A DNA stretch of 64,000 bases from an uncultured Collinsella sp. Lineage in GTDB: Bacteria; Actinomycetota; Coriobacteriia; Coriobacteriales; Coriobacteriaceae. The position numbers and the translations under genes are program-made. Under the pieces are notes generated by a model. That model had not been told where the DNA came from and did no database searches. It was given only the letters and a program-made list of their open reading frames with translations. Each line of letters starts with the position of its first letter. Position 1 is the stretch's first letter. Location of the stretch: NCBI GenBank assembly GCA_959028445.1, contig CAUFRY010000005.1, positions 16,847-80,846 of the forward strand. The letters are read 5' to 3'. Below are positions 8,355-17,666 of the stretch, piece by piece.

Positions 8355-10193
8355 TTATTTGTTGACCTGGCCGGCGCGGACGGCAGCCTTCTTGCGGTCG
8401 GTGGCGTTGAGCAGACGCTTGCGCAGGCGGATGTTCTTGGGAGTGATCTCCACCAGCTCATCGTCGGCGATGTACTCCAGCGCCTCCTCCAGCGAGAAGG
8501 TGCGGGGCGGCACCAGCTGGACGGAGATATCGGAGGTCGAGGAACGCTGGTTGCCCAGGTTCTTGGTACGGGCGATGTTGACGACCATGTCGCCGGCCTT
8601 GCTGCGCTCGCCCACGATCATGCCCTCGTAGCACTCGGTGCCTGGCTCAACAAACAGCTGACCGCGCTCCTGCAGCGTACCCAGGGCATAGGCAACGGCC
8701 TTCTCGGTGGTCATAGAGATCATTGCGCCGTTCTGGCGGTTGCCGATCTCGCCGGCATAGGGGCCGTACTCCAGGAAGGTGTGGTAGAACACGCCCTCGC
8801 CGTGGGTGACGTTCATGATGCGGTTCTTAAGACCCATGATGCCGCGGGTCGGAATCTTAAACTCGAGGTGCGTCACGATGCCCGAGGTATCCATGCTCGT
8901 CATGATGCCGCCGGAGGTGCCGAAGACCTCAACGACCTTGCCCGAGTACTCGTCCGGGCACTCGACGACGGCCTGCTCGACGGGCTCCATCTTGTTGCCG
9001 TTCTCGTCCTTCTTAAACAGAACGCGGGGACGGCCGACCTGGAACTCAAAGCCCTCGCGGCGCATGGACTCCATCAGAACGGACAGGTGCAGAATGCCGC
9101 GGCCCGAGACCTCGACGCCGCTCTTGTCCTCGAGTTCCTCGATCTTCATGGTCACGTTGTTCTCGGCCTCGTTGAACAGGCGCTCCTTGAGCTGACGGGC
9201 GCCCACGATGTCGCCGTCGCGGCCGACAAGCGGGGAGGTCGAAGCCTCAAAGACGATGGACAGGGTCGGCGGGTCGATCTCGATGGGCTCGAGCTCGACA
9301 GGGTTCTCGGGATCGGTGTAGACATCGCCGATATCGGTGCGGTCGATACCCACGACAGCGGCGATGTCGCCGGCGCCGACTTCCTGGCACTCGGTACGGC
9401 CCAGGTAGTCGAAGGTAAAGAGCTGCTTGACGGTGGCGGTAGCGCTGGAGCCGTCGTTCTTGACAACCAGGATCTGGTCGCCCTGGTGGATGGCGCCAGA
9501 GTACACGCGGCCGATACCGATGCGGCCGACGAAGTTGGAGTGGTCGATGGTCACGCACTGCATGGCCAGCGGGGCGTTCTCGTCAACCTCGGGCGCGGGC
9601 ATGTCGTCGATAATCATATCGAGCAGCGGGTACATGTCCATGTTGCCGTCGTTGGGGTCAAGACGGGCAAAGCCGTTCATGGCGCTGGCGTAGACCACGT
9701 GCTCCATGGCGAACTCAAGCTGGTCGTCGGTGGCGCCCAGGTCGGCCATGAGGTCCAGGCAGTCGTTGTAGGCCTTCTCGGGGTTGGCGCCCGGACGGTC
9801 GATCTTGTTGATGACGATCATGATCTTAAGGCCGGTGTCGATAGCGTGACGCAGCACGAAGCGGGTCTGGGGCATGGGGCCCTCAAAGGCGTCGACCAGC
9901 AGCAGGGCGCCGTCGGCCATACGCAGCACGCGCTCGACCTCGCCGCCAAAGTCGGCGTGGCCCGGGGTGTCGATGACGTTGATCTTGACGTCCTTGTACT
10001 CGATAGAGATGTTCTTGGCGAGAATCGTAATGCCGCGCTCGCGCTCCTGGTCGTTGGAATCCAGGACGCGGTCCTCGACCTGCTGGTTGGCACGGAAGGC
10101 GTCCGTGGCACGCAGGAGCTTGTCGACCATCGTCGTCTTGCCGTGGTCGACGTGAGCGATGATGGCGATGTTCCTCAGATTGTCTACGCGCAT
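8355..10193 (-). CDS. typA: Ribosome-associated GTPase TypA/BipA
   Basis: The 612-residue protein has the full TypA/BipA architecture. The translational GTPase domain carries AHVDHGKTT (residues 13-21), the RERGITI switch, DTPGHADF and NKIDRPGA. The EF-G-like domains and the TypA-specific C-terminal domain follow. TypA binds the 70S ribosome and assists late ribosome assembly and stress adaptation. AGGGG lies 6 nt before the ATG. It is a single-gene unit with its own terminator. Confidence 0.96.
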   Translation of the reverse strand: MRVDNLRNIAIIAHVDHGKTTMVDKLLRATDAFRANQQVEDRVLDSNDQERERGITILAKNISIEYKDVKINVIDTPGHADFGGEVERVLRMADGALLLVDAFEGPMPQTRFVLRHAIDTGLKIMIVINKIDRPGANPEKAYNDCLDLMADLGATDDQLEFAMEHVVYASAMNGFARLDPNDGNMDMYPLLDMIIDDMPAPEVDENAPLAMQCVTIDHSNFVGRIGIGRVYSGAIHQGDQILVVKNDGSSATATVKQLFTFDYLGRTECQEVGAGDIAAVVGIDRTDIGDVYTDPENPVELEPIEIDPPTLSIVFEASTSPLVGRDGDIVGARQLKERLFNEAENNVTMKIEELEDKSGVEVSGRGILHLSVLMESMRREGFEFQVGRPRVLFKKDENGNKMEPVEQAVVECPDEYSGKVVEVFGTSGGIMTSMDTSGIVTHLEFKIPTRGIMGLKNRIMNVTHGEGVFYHTFLEYGPYAGEIGNRQNGAMISMTTEKAVAYALGTLQERGQLFVEPGTECYEGMIVGERSKAGDMVVNIARTKNLGNQRSSTSDISVQLVPPRTFSLEEALEYIADDELVEITPKNIRLRKRLLNATDRKKAAVRAGQVNK

Positions 10194-10310
10194 GTAGTTC
10201 CCCTATCTTCTATCTATATACAACCGGCACGCGTATGCGACCCACCCAGCAATGCAACGCTCGGCGGGAATATTGAGCCTTTTACCGAAAACTCGTTTAT
10301 TTTAGCGATT

Positions 10311-10760
10311 TTAGATGAGAGGGGTTTCCTCACCTGCAGGTTCAGGGTCGCTCCACATAAAACCATCGCCGGCGCCCATGCCCTCATACAGCACATATGC
10401 CGAAAAACCGCTCTCGAGCGTGGTTTCGAAGAAGCTCACGAGCAGAGCATCGTGATAGCCGCCGTCAATCTCGACGCAGCCGGTGTAGCCGATGGCATAG
10501 CGAGCGATACGGCCCAGGCCCTCGTCCTTAAGACCCATCTTGTGCTCGGAGATAAAGTTGGTGGCCGCCTCGAGGCACGCCTCTTCGCCGTCCTCGTCGA
10601 GCGCCGCCAGATAACGGTTGGAAGCGGCGTCCTCAATTGCCACGACCACGCCAGGGTTTTCACCGGCGGCAAGGTCGTCCAAGAACGCGCCGATCAGATC
10701 GCACACCATGGCGTCGAGCTCGGCGGAGACGTTACCGGCGTCCTGCATATCCTGTGCCAT
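10311..10760 (-). CDS. Conserved hypothetical acidic protein
   Basis: This 149-residue soluble acidic protein has no family I recognise. It has no signal peptide or membrane helix. It is the last gene of a three-gene minus-strand cluster (DUF151 nuclease, small membrane protein, this gene), 30 nt after its neighbour. GGAAGG precedes the ATG. Codon use matches the neighbours, supporting a real gene. Function unknown. Confidence 0.65.
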   Translation of the reverse strand: MAQDMQDAGNVSAELDAMVCDLIGAFLDDLAAGENPGVVVAIEDAASNRYLAALDEDGEEACLEAATNFISEHKMGLKDEGLGRIARYAIGYTGCVEIDGGYHDALLVSFFETTLESGFSAYVLYEGMGAGDGFMWSDPEPAGEETPLI

Positions 10761-10790
10761 CTTTAGACCTTCCCATCGAGTCTGGCGTCG

Positions 10791-11180
10791 TTACAGTTCT
10801 TGTGCCTCAGCAGCGATCTTAGCGGCAGCGTCGCGGGCGCGCATCATATCCATCGCGCGCTTGTCGAGTACCTTGATCTGACTGGTCAGCATGACCGCAT
10901 CGACCACGCCCCAGATCATAAGGCCCGTAGAGATCGAAAACCCAAGCGCACCAACTGTACCACGAAGGCGCGAACAGATTGCCGCGACAAGGGCGGAGAC
11001 GACAACCATCTTGATAAACGAGCCGCGGCGTTCGCGAAGCGTGCGGGCCTGCGTCACATAGGCAATGCGAGCCGCCTCAGAAGCCTCCGAGCGCATCTGG
11101 GCCTCGCGCGCAATGGTCGCCGCCTCAGCCGACATACCGCCGGCCATCAGCGAACGCTCCGCAGCCTGGACGCCCCGCAT
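10791..11180 (-). CDS. Small membrane protein, function unknown
   Basis: The 129-residue protein has an alanine-rich, probably helical N-terminus, two predicted membrane helices (about residues 55-72 and 78-98), and a charged alanine-rich cytosolic tail. Its ATG follows the stop of the DUF151 gene directly (TAAATG), so translation is probably coupled. No family recognised. Confidence 0.65.
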   Translation of the reverse strand: MRGVQAAERSLMAGGMSAEAATIAREAQMRSEASEAARIAYVTQARTLRERRGSFIKMVVVSALVAAICSRLRGTVGALGFSISTGLMIWGVVDAVMLTSQIKVLDKRAMDMMRARDAAAKIAAEAQEL

Positions 11181-11681
11181 TTAGAAGTCATCGGGGGAGA
11201 GCGTATGGACGAACTCGTCGAACTTCTCGAACTCTTGCTCGTCGTCGACTTCCTCGGCATGGGCAGAAACGGTGCCCAGGCGATTCATGATGTCGTCTTC
11301 AACGAACATGGGGGCATTACTGCGTACGGCGAGGGCGATGGCGTCGCTCGGACGCGCATCGATCTTATGCTCGTTGCCATCGGCCAACACGACAACCGTC
11401 GCGTAAAACACGGGCGGCTCGGCGCGAACGATTTCGATGCGTTCGAGCTTGGCACCCAGGGCACCAACAGTATCGAGCAACAGGTCATGGGTAATCGGGC
11501 GCTCGGCGCGACCGCTATCGATGCCGCGGCTGATGGCAGCAGCTTCAAACGAACCAGTCTGAATGGAAAGGGAACGCAGTGGCGCGGGCGAGTCCGATTT
11601 GCTGCAGCGCTCGCGAAGCACGATAAGCGACGGCACGGGACCGGCGGCCATGACGATGGTCTCTATGTCGACACGAACCAT
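11181..11681 (-). CDS. DUF151 bifunctional-nuclease family protein
   Basis: The 166-residue protein matches the bifunctional nuclease (DUF151) family. The core reads FYATVVVL, then KIDARPSDAIALAVRSNAPMF, with the characteristic RPSDAIALA motif, followed by an acidic C-terminal tail as in actinobacterial members. Plant members have been reported as DNases/RNases; the bacterial role is unclear. The ATG at 11681 has GGAGGTG 5 nt upstream, which fixes the start over an in-frame alternative at 11711. First gene of a three-gene operon. Confidence 0.85.
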   Translation of the reverse strand: MVRVDIETIVMAAGPVPSLIVLRERCSKSDSPAPLRSLSIQTGSFEAAAISRGIDSGRAERPITHDLLLDTVGALGAKLERIEIVRAEPPVFYATVVVLADGNEHKIDARPSDAIALAVRSNAPMFVEDDIMNRLGTVSAHAEEVDDEQEFEKFDEFVHTLSPDDF

Positions 11682-11793
11682 GGAACACCTCCGGTACGTA
11701 GCGGTTAACACGCGGCAGTCCGCCGCATTGAATAGCTATACTACCCAAACTTTCGCACAGCACACAAAACCAAAATGAGATTTATCGCAGACA

Positions 11794-11825
11794 AGAAAAA
11801 AGCCCCGAGGCAATGCCCCAGGGCT
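11794..11825 (-). terminator. Terminator of tRNA-Ile
   Basis: On the minus strand an 11-bp stem (AGCCCTGGGGC / GCCTCGGGGCT, two G-U pairs, ATT loop) is followed by TTTTTTCTT, 14 nt after the tRNA. Confidence 0.85.
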
Positions 11826-11839
11826 CTTCACAGTTTTGA

Positions 11840-11916
11840 TGGTGGACCTGACAAGATTCGAACTTGTGACCTCCCGGTTATCAGCCGGACGCTCTAACCA
11901 ACTGAGCTACAGGTCC
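11840..11916 (-). tRNA. tRNA-Ile (anticodon GAT)
   Basis: This 77-nt cloverleaf has acceptor GGACCTG/CAGGTCC, D-arm TAGCTCAGTTGGTTAGAGC, anticodon loop CTGATAA, T-arm with GTTCGAATC, and an encoded CCA. GAT reads AUC and AUU. It lies between the DUF151 cluster and gyrA, with its own terminator. Confidence 0.97.
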
Positions 11917-11963
11917 ATCGCGCAAGGGATATATTAGACGAGTCGTTACGCGCGCGTCAACAA

Positions 11964-12147
11964 CTTTTTTGAAAATCTTTGGGAGGGGTGGTCGCTGGGC
12001 TGGCGAGATGGTTTTGGTTTGCTGCTCGGACAGTCCTGCGCAAGACGAAGGCCACATTAAGTGGCCTTCTTTGCGTGCGGAACTCGCGACAAACCAAAAC
12101 CATCTCGCCAGCCCAGCGACCATGGGGTCCCAAGGTTTTCAAAAAAG
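11964..12147. repeat. 184-nt near-perfect palindrome (foldback element)
   Basis: The core arms 11989-12021 and 12090-12122 are exact 33-bp reverse complements. The outer arms CTTTTTTGAAAA (11964-11975) and its mirror (12136-12147) extend the symmetry with small mismatches. Nested at the centre is GAAGGCCAC-ATTAA-GTGGCCTTC (12047-12069). The short open frames on both strands are by-products of the symmetry. It resembles a MITE-like foldback element or a very large RNA hairpin between gyrA and tRNA-Ile. Confidence 0.85.
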
Positions 12148-12173
12148 CGGTCGGCGCGCAGTGCGCCGACCGC
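12141..12173 (-). terminator. Terminator of gyrA
   Basis: On the minus strand GCGGTCGGCGC pairs perfectly with GCGCCGACCGC (loop ACTGC) and is followed by TTTTTTG. The T-run is also the outer edge of the 184-nt palindrome. Confidence 0.85.
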
Positions 12174-12213
12174 CGATATATGGTGTCTGATATTTTCTAC
12201 CAGCTAGGGCCTC

Positions 12214-14955
12214 TTACTCGTCTAGGAGATCTTCTGGCATGTCGTTGCCGTCGCCTAGATCGACAGGGGTTTCTTCGGAAGCAGAGCCGTTTTCTGTGGC
12301 TTCGCCTTCGGGCTTTTCCTTGGCTGCCGTCATGCGGGCGACAGCGCATACGCGGTCGTTGTCGTCGACGGTCATCATCTTGACGCCCTGGGTGGCGCGG
12401 CCGGTCTGGCTGATCTCGTCGGTCTTGACGCGAATGACCGTCGCGCCCTCCGTCACGATGAACAGCTCGTGCTGCGGGCCCACCGTCTTCATGGCCGCGA
12501 GGTTACCCTTACGCTCGGTCATTTGAATGGTGTAGACGCCCTGACCGCCGCGATTCTGCTCCGGGTAGTCCGCGACCGGCGTGCGCTTGCCGTAGCCGCG
12601 CTCGGTGATGACGAATAGATCGCCGTTGCCGTTAGTGACTTCCATGCCCAGAACGCTCACGCCGTCCTTCAGACCGATACCGCGAACGCCGCTGGTATCG
12701 CGGCCGGTGGCGCGCACCTGCTCCTCGGAGAACATGATCGCCTTGCCCGCGGTGGTGGCCAGGATAATCTTGTCGCCCTCGCGCACGCGGCGCACGTTCA
12801 GCAGCGCGTCGTCGTCACGCAGGTTGATAGCGATCAGGCCGTCGCGACGGCTGCGGTCATATGCGCTCATCACGGTCTTTTTGACCATGCCGCTCTTGGT
12901 GGCAAACATCAGGTACTCGTCGGCCGGGAACTCGCGGCAGCTGATGACGCTCGCGATCTTCTCGCCTTCCTCGAAGGGCAGCAGGTTGACGATCGCGGTA
13001 CCGCGCGCCTGGCGCGTACCCACCGGCAGCTCGTGCACCTTCAGGCGATAGACCTTGCCCTTGCTCGAGAAGAACAGCACGTACTCGTGCGTGGACGCGA
13101 TGAACATCTCATCGATAACGTCGTCCTCTTTGAGGTTGACGCCCGACACGCCCTTGCCACCGCGCTTCTGGGCACGGTAGGCAGCCACTGGGATACGCTT
13201 AACGTAGCCGGTGTGGGTGATGGTCACGACCATATCCTCGTCGGCGATGAGGTCCTCGACATCCAGGTCCTTCTCAACCTGGCTGATTTCGGTACGGCGC
13301 TTGTCGCCAAACTTCTTGGAGATCTCGCGCATCTCTTCCTTGATGACGCCCAGAATCTTCTCCTCGTGCGCCAGCAGGTCCTCGTAGTAGGCGATGGCGC
13401 GGCGCAGGCCGTCCAACTCTTCTTGGATCTTGTCGCGCTCCAGGCCGGTCAGGCGGCGCAGCTTCATCTCGAGGATGGCCGTGGTCTGCTCGGGCGTAAA
13501 GCCAAAGCGTTCGATCAGTCGGCTGCTGGCCTCGGAGTCGGTCTGCGAGGAGCGGATGATGCTGATGACCTCGTCGATATGGTCAAGGGCCATCAGGTAG
13601 CCCTCGAGGATATGCGCGCGGGCCTGGGCCTTCTTAAGGTCGAAGCGGGTGCGGCGGGTGACGACGTCGACCTGGTGGTCGATGTAGTGCTGCAGCATCT
13701 CGCGCAGGCTCAGGCATTTGGGAACGCCGTTGACGAGTGCCAGGTTGTTGGCGCCAAAGGTCGTCTGCAGCGAGGTGTACTTATACAGGTTGTTGAGCAC
13801 GACCTGCGGAATGACGCCCTTCTTGAGCTCGATGACCAGACGGATGCCCTTCTGGTTGGACTCATCGCGCATATCCGAGATGCCCTCAATGCGCTTGTCG
13901 TTGACGAGTTGGGCGATCTTCTCTTGCAGGGTGCCCTTGTTGACCATGTAGGGAATCTCGGTAAAGACCAGGCGGCTGCGGCCGGTCTTGGTGGACTCCA
14001 CATGTGCCTTGGCACGCACGGTAATGGAGCCGCGGCCGGTCTCGTAGCTCTGCTTAATGCCGGCGCTGCCCATGATGATGGCGCCGGTGGGGAAGTCCGG
14101 ACCGGGCATGATCTGCATGAGCTCGTCGACGGTGGCGTCGGGGTTGTCGATCAGGTAGCAGGTGGCCTCGATCGCCTCGGTGAGGTTATGCGGGGCGATG
14201 TTGGTGGCCATGCCAACGGCGATGCCCTGGCTGCCGTTGACCAGCAGGTTGGGGAAGCGCGCAGGCAGTGCCACGGGCTCGGCGAGCGATTCGTCGTAGT
14301 TGGGCTGCCAGTCGACGGTATCCTTCTGCAAGTCACGCAGCAGTTCCATGGCGGGCTTGGCCAGGCGGCTCTCGGTGTAACGCATGGCCGCCGCGCCGTC
14401 GCCATCGATGTTGCCGAAGTTGCCGTGACCGTCGATGAGCGGCGTGCGCATGGAGAACCACTGCGCCAGGCGGACCATGGCCTCGTAGACCGCAAGGTCA
14501 CCGTGCGGGTGGTACTTACCGATAACTTCGCCGACCGTCCAGGCCGACTTTTTGTGTGGGCGGTTGGGGTAGATGCCGCTCTCGTTCATCGCGTACAGGA
14601 TGCGGCGGTGTACCGGCTTTAAGCCGTCGCGCACGTCCGGCAGGGCACGCGCTGTGATAACCGACATCGAATACTCGATGAACGACTGCTTCATCTCGCG
14701 ACCGAACTCCGAAATCTGGAGCTGGCCGCCGTTGATGTCCTCGCCGGCCGAGGCGCCACGATCGACTTCGCCAAAGCTCTCCTCGAGCTCACCGTCGTCG
14801 TCCTCTTCCTCATCATCATCGGCATCGGGGTTATAGGCGTCCGGATCGCCGTCCTCGCCGTGCTCAGCACGGGCAAGCAGGCGCTTCAGATCATCGGGCA
14901 TACCGGCATCGCCGGCCTCGCCCATACCCTCGTTATTGTTGATATCGTCTGCCAC
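12214..14955 (-). CDS. gyrA: DNA gyrase subunit A
   Basis: The 913-residue subunit carries the breakage-reunion domain with catalytic Tyr193 (AMRYTE) and the C-terminal beta-pinwheel. Its GyrA-box is near QKRGGKGV. Gyrase introduces negative supercoils with GyrB. Two features stand out. A 75-80-residue acidic N-terminal extension (residues about 34-62 nearly all D/E) precedes the usual start region at QISEFGREM. In the quinolone-resistance region the residue matching E. coli Ser83 is Leu154 (HPHGDLAVYE, codon CTT), and Asp87 corresponds to Glu158. It follows gyrB by 11 nt and ends at a strong terminator. Confidence 0.97.
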   Translation of the reverse strand: MADDINNNEGMGEAGDAGMPDDLKRLLARAEHGEDGDPDAYNPDADDDEEEDDDGELEESFGEVDRGASAGEDINGGQLQISEFGREMKQSFIEYSMSVITARALPDVRDGLKPVHRRILYAMNESGIYPNRPHKKSAWTVGEVIGKYHPHGDLAVYEAMVRLAQWFSMRTPLIDGHGNFGNIDGDGAAAMRYTESRLAKPAMELLRDLQKDTVDWQPNYDESLAEPVALPARFPNLLVNGSQGIAVGMATNIAPHNLTEAIEATCYLIDNPDATVDELMQIMPGPDFPTGAIIMGSAGIKQSYETGRGSITVRAKAHVESTKTGRSRLVFTEIPYMVNKGTLQEKIAQLVNDKRIEGISDMRDESNQKGIRLVIELKKGVIPQVVLNNLYKYTSLQTTFGANNLALVNGVPKCLSLREMLQHYIDHQVDVVTRRTRFDLKKAQARAHILEGYLMALDHIDEVISIIRSSQTDSEASSRLIERFGFTPEQTTAILEMKLRRLTGLERDKIQEELDGLRRAIAYYEDLLAHEEKILGVIKEEMREISKKFGDKRRTEISQVEKDLDVEDLIADEDMVVTITHTGYVKRIPVAAYRAQKRGGKGVSGVNLKEDDVIDEMFIASTHEYVLFFSSKGKVYRLKVHELPVGTRQARGTAIVNLLPFEEGEKIASVISCREFPADEYLMFATKSGMVKKTVMSAYDRSRRDGLIAINLRDDDALLNVRRVREGDKIILATTAGKAIMFSEEQVRATGRDTSGVRGIGLKDGVSVLGMEVTNGNGDLFVITERGYGKRTPVADYPEQNRGGQGVYTIQMTERKGNLAAMKTVGPQHELFIVTEGATVIRVKTDEISQTGRATQGVKMMTVDDNDRVCAVARMTAAKEKPEGEATENGSASEETPVDLGDGNDMPEDLLDE

Positions 14956-14966
14956 GTTACCTCCTC

Positions 14967-16997
14967 TTAAGCGTCAAGGAAGCGTGCATCATGCGCATGC
15001 TTCTCGATGTACTCGCGGCGATAGCCGACCTCGGAACCCATCAGCTCGCGCACGGCGCGGTCCGCCACCACGGCGTCCTCGATCGACACACGCTGCAGGA
15101 TGCGGGTCTTGGGGTCCATCGTCGTCGAGGCAAGCTGCTTGGGATCCATCTCGCCCAGACCCTTGTAGCGCTGGACGGTATAGCCCTTGCGCTTTTTGGT
15201 GATCTTGCCGTCCTTGGCCTTGCCGTCCTCGTCGTTATCGTCGGGGTTCAGGCCCAGGCTCTGGATGGTGTCGCGCAGGATCTCGTCTTCGGGCTGGCGG
15301 CCGTTGGGATACACGTAGTGGATCTTGTTGCGCACCTTAATGCCAAAGATGGGCGGGCAGGCAACATAGACGTAGCCGGCATCGATCAGCGGACGCATGT
15401 ACTTGTAGAAGAACGTCAGCAGCAGGATGCGGATATGCGCGCCGTCGACGTCTGCATCGGTCATGATGATGATCTTGTGGTAGCGCGCCTTGGTGATATC
15501 GAAATCGCCGCCGTCGCCGGCACTCGTCGTGACGCCGCAGCCGATCGCGGTAATCAGCGACTGGATGGTGTCACTCGAGAACGCGCGATGGTCACCAACG
15601 CGCTCGACGTTCAAAATCTTGCCGCGCAGGGGCAGAATCGCCTGGATGTCTCGGCGACGGCCGTCCTTGGCCGAACCGCCTGCCGAGTCGCCCTCTACGA
15701 TGAAGAGCTCGGTCAGCTCGGCATCGCGCACCGAGCAGTCGGCGAGCTTACCGGGCAGGGACGCCGTCTCGAGCAGGCTCTTGCGGCGGGTCGCCTCGCG
15801 CGCCTTGCGGGCGGCATTGCGCGCCTTGCAGGCCTGCTGCGCCTTCTTGACGATCTCGCGAGCGGGCTTAGGGTGCTCCTCGAGGTAATCGGCAAGGCCG
15901 TCGGTCACGATCTTGAGCGTCAGCGCGCGCATATAGGAGCTGCCGAGCTTGGCCTTGGTCTGGCCCTCAAACTGCGGATCGGGCAGCTTGACCGAGATAA
16001 CGGCCGAAAGGCCCTCGCGCACATCGTCGCCGGTCAGATTGGCGTCTTTTTCCTTGAGCAGGTTCTGCTTGCGCGCATAGTCGTTGATCACGCGGGTGAG
16101 CGCGGTGCGGAAGCCCTCAAGGTGCATGCCGCCCTCGGGGGTGTAGATGTCGTTGGCAAACGACATGACGTTCTCGCCGTAGCCGCTATTCCACTGCAGG
16201 GAAACCTCAACCTCGCCCATCTTGGCCACAGGTGCGTCCGGGTCCGATTTGCCCTCGATGTAGATAGGCTCCTTAAAGGCCTCGGGGACGTCCTTGCCCT
16301 CGTTAAGGAACTTGACGAAGTCGATGATGCCGCCCTCGTAGCAAAACTCCTCCACGTGGGGAGTAGACTCGCGCTCGTCAGTCAGCACGATTTTGAGGTT
16401 CTTATTGAGGAACGCCGTCTCCTGCAGACGGTTGTGCAGCGTATCGAAATCGTAAATGCAGGTCTCGAAGATCTCGTCGTCGGGCCAGAAGGTGACGGTG
16501 GTGCCCGTCGAATCCGAGGTGCCCACGACCTCCATCTTCTTGACGGTCTTGCCGCGCGAGAACTCCATCTCGTAGGTGTTGCCGTCGCGACGAACCTGAA
16601 CGACCACGCGCTTGGACAGTGCGTTGACGACGGAGATGCCAACGCCGTGCAGGCCGCCCGAGACCTTATAGGCCGAATTATCGAACTTACCGCCGGCGTG
16701 CAAAATCGTCATGACGACCTCGAGCGTCGGGATCTTTTTAACAGGGTGCTCGTCGACGGGGATACCGCGCCCGTTGTCGACGACCGTGATGGAGTTGTCG
16801 GCGTGGACCGTCACCTGGATCTCGGTGCAGAAACCGGCCATGGCCTCGTCGACGGAGTTGTCAACGATCTCCCACACCAGGTGATGCAGACCGCTGGCGC
16901 TCGTCGAGCCGATATACATGCCCGGGCGCTTACGAACGGCCTCGAGACCTTCGAGAATCTTAATCTCGCCGCCATCGTAATCGTTTTCGTTTGCCAC
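14967..16997 (-). CDS. gyrB: DNA gyrase subunit B
   Basis: The protein has the GHKL ATPase domain (EIVDNSVDEA, DNGRGIPV, GGLHGVG), transducer domain and TOPRIM domain (EGDSAGGSA, DADVDGAHI), about 676 residues in all. The GTG at 16997 has AAGGAGG 4 nt upstream and is preferred over a TTG at 17015, which has no such site. The gene follows the DUF721 terminator closely, so its promoter must overlap or lie just after that hairpin. Confidence 0.97.
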   Translation of the reverse strand: MANENDYDGGEIKILEGLEAVRKRPGMYIGSTSASGLHHLVWEIVDNSVDEAMAGFCTEIQVTVHADNSITVVDNGRGIPVDEHPVKKIPTLEVVMTILHAGGKFDNSAYKVSGGLHGVGISVVNALSKRVVVQVRRDGNTYEMEFSRGKTVKKMEVVGTSDSTGTTVTFWPDDEIFETCIYDFDTLHNRLQETAFLNKNLKIVLTDERESTPHVEEFCYEGGIIDFVKFLNEGKDVPEAFKEPIYIEGKSDPDAPVAKMGEVEVSLQWNSGYGENVMSFANDIYTPEGGMHLEGFRTALTRVINDYARKQNLLKEKDANLTGDDVREGLSAVISVKLPDPQFEGQTKAKLGSSYMRALTLKIVTDGLADYLEEHPKPAREIVKKAQQACKARNAARKAREATRRKSLLETASLPGKLADCSVRDAELTELFIVEGDSAGGSAKDGRRRDIQAILPLRGKILNVERVGDHRAFSSDTIQSLITAIGCGVTTSAGDGGDFDITKARYHKIIIMTDADVDGAHIRILLLTFFYKYMRPLIDAGYVYVACPPIFGIKVRNKIHYVYPNGRQPEDEILRDTIQSLGLNPDDNDEDGKAKDGKITKKRKGYTVQRYKGLGEMDPKQLASTTMDPKTRILQRVSIEDAVVADRAVRELMGSEVGYRREYIEKHAHDARFLDA

Positions 16998-17046
16998 ACG
17001 TCCTCCTTCAGTCAAGAAAATGTGTACAGCCTTACTAGTTTATCGT

Positions 17047-17076
17047 AAAAAAATACCCTCGGGAACGAGGGTATTT
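17047..17076 (-). terminator. Terminator after the recF-DUF721 genes
   Basis: AAATACCCTCG (17051-17061) pairs exactly with CGAGGGTATTT (17066-17076) over a GGAA loop. The minus strand continues into seven T. It separates dnaN-recF-DUF721 transcription from gyrB. Confidence 0.85.
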
Positions 17077-17102
17077 GGCTCTACAAGGCCACCAGATGCG
17101 AT

Positions 17103-17666
17103 TTAAGGCTCTTTTTTGCTTTGCACGCCCTTGGCCCACTCGGCACTGGCTCTCATGGCGTTCTCGAGGGCCTCGCGCAGTTTTTGGTCTTCGATGGGCG
17201 CCACTTGGCGCTCAATCTCGGTGCGCTCGGCATCGCTGAGGTCGGCGTGTGGGGCCGGCGGGCGCTCGGTCGCCGCTGGGCGAAGGCGCTCCTTGGCGGC
17301 GGGCGGCGTGTGACCGGGCGCGGTGGTTTTGAACACCAGGCCATCCACATGCGCACCGGCGCGCTCCATACGTGCGCGGATGATCTCGCGCAACAACGTC
17401 ATTTCCTGCGTCCACGAGGGCGAGTCGAGATATACCAGCAGCTCATTGGACTCGGGCAGGTAGCGCAGGCCCGTCACATGCCGCCCCTCGCGCGTGCCCG
17501 AGCACACCGCGTTCCACGCGCGATAGACCGCGCGCGACTCCTCGGCGGCCTCCATCTGCGCACGGCGCTCAGGGGTCGCAGCCGCCAGGATGCGCTGGCG
17601 CTCTGCGTTCAAAAAGCCACTGAAGGCGACCGTTTCGCTCTCGCGCTCGTAATTAGCACGTCTCAC
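17103..17666 (-). CDS. DUF721 (DciA-like) protein
   Basis: The 187-residue protein has the DUF721 core at about residues 50-110 (VYRAWNAVCSG, LLVYLDSPSWTQEM). This family includes DciA, which loads or operates the replicative helicase in bacteria lacking DnaC/DnaI. The C-terminus is proline-rich and charged. The gene starts with GTG and overlaps recF by 14 nt, so translation is probably coupled. Position between recF and gyrB is typical of actinobacteria. Confidence 0.8.
   Translation of the reverse strand: MRRANYERESETVAFSGFLNAERQRILAAATPERRAQMEAAEESRAVYRAWNAVCSGTREGRHVTGLRYLPESNELLVYLDSPSWTQEMTLLREIIRARMERAGAHVDGLVFKTTAPGHTPPAAKERLRPAATERPPAPHADLSDAERTEIERQVAPIEDQKLREALENAMRASAEWAKGVQSKKEP

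Noticed and set aside
8262..10766. 834-codon frame opposite typA
   Set aside because: It is the antisense of typA and its neighbour; high-GC codon bias makes long antisense frames, and it has no signal of its own.
11881..12383. Small open frames on both strands of the palindrome
   Set aside because: They mirror each other because of the inverted repeat and have no ribosome site.
13033..14622. 529-codon frame opposite gyrA
   Set aside because: Antisense shadow of a clearly real gyrA.
14991..17048. 685-codon frame opposite gyrB
   Set aside because: Antisense shadow of gyrB; no start context.
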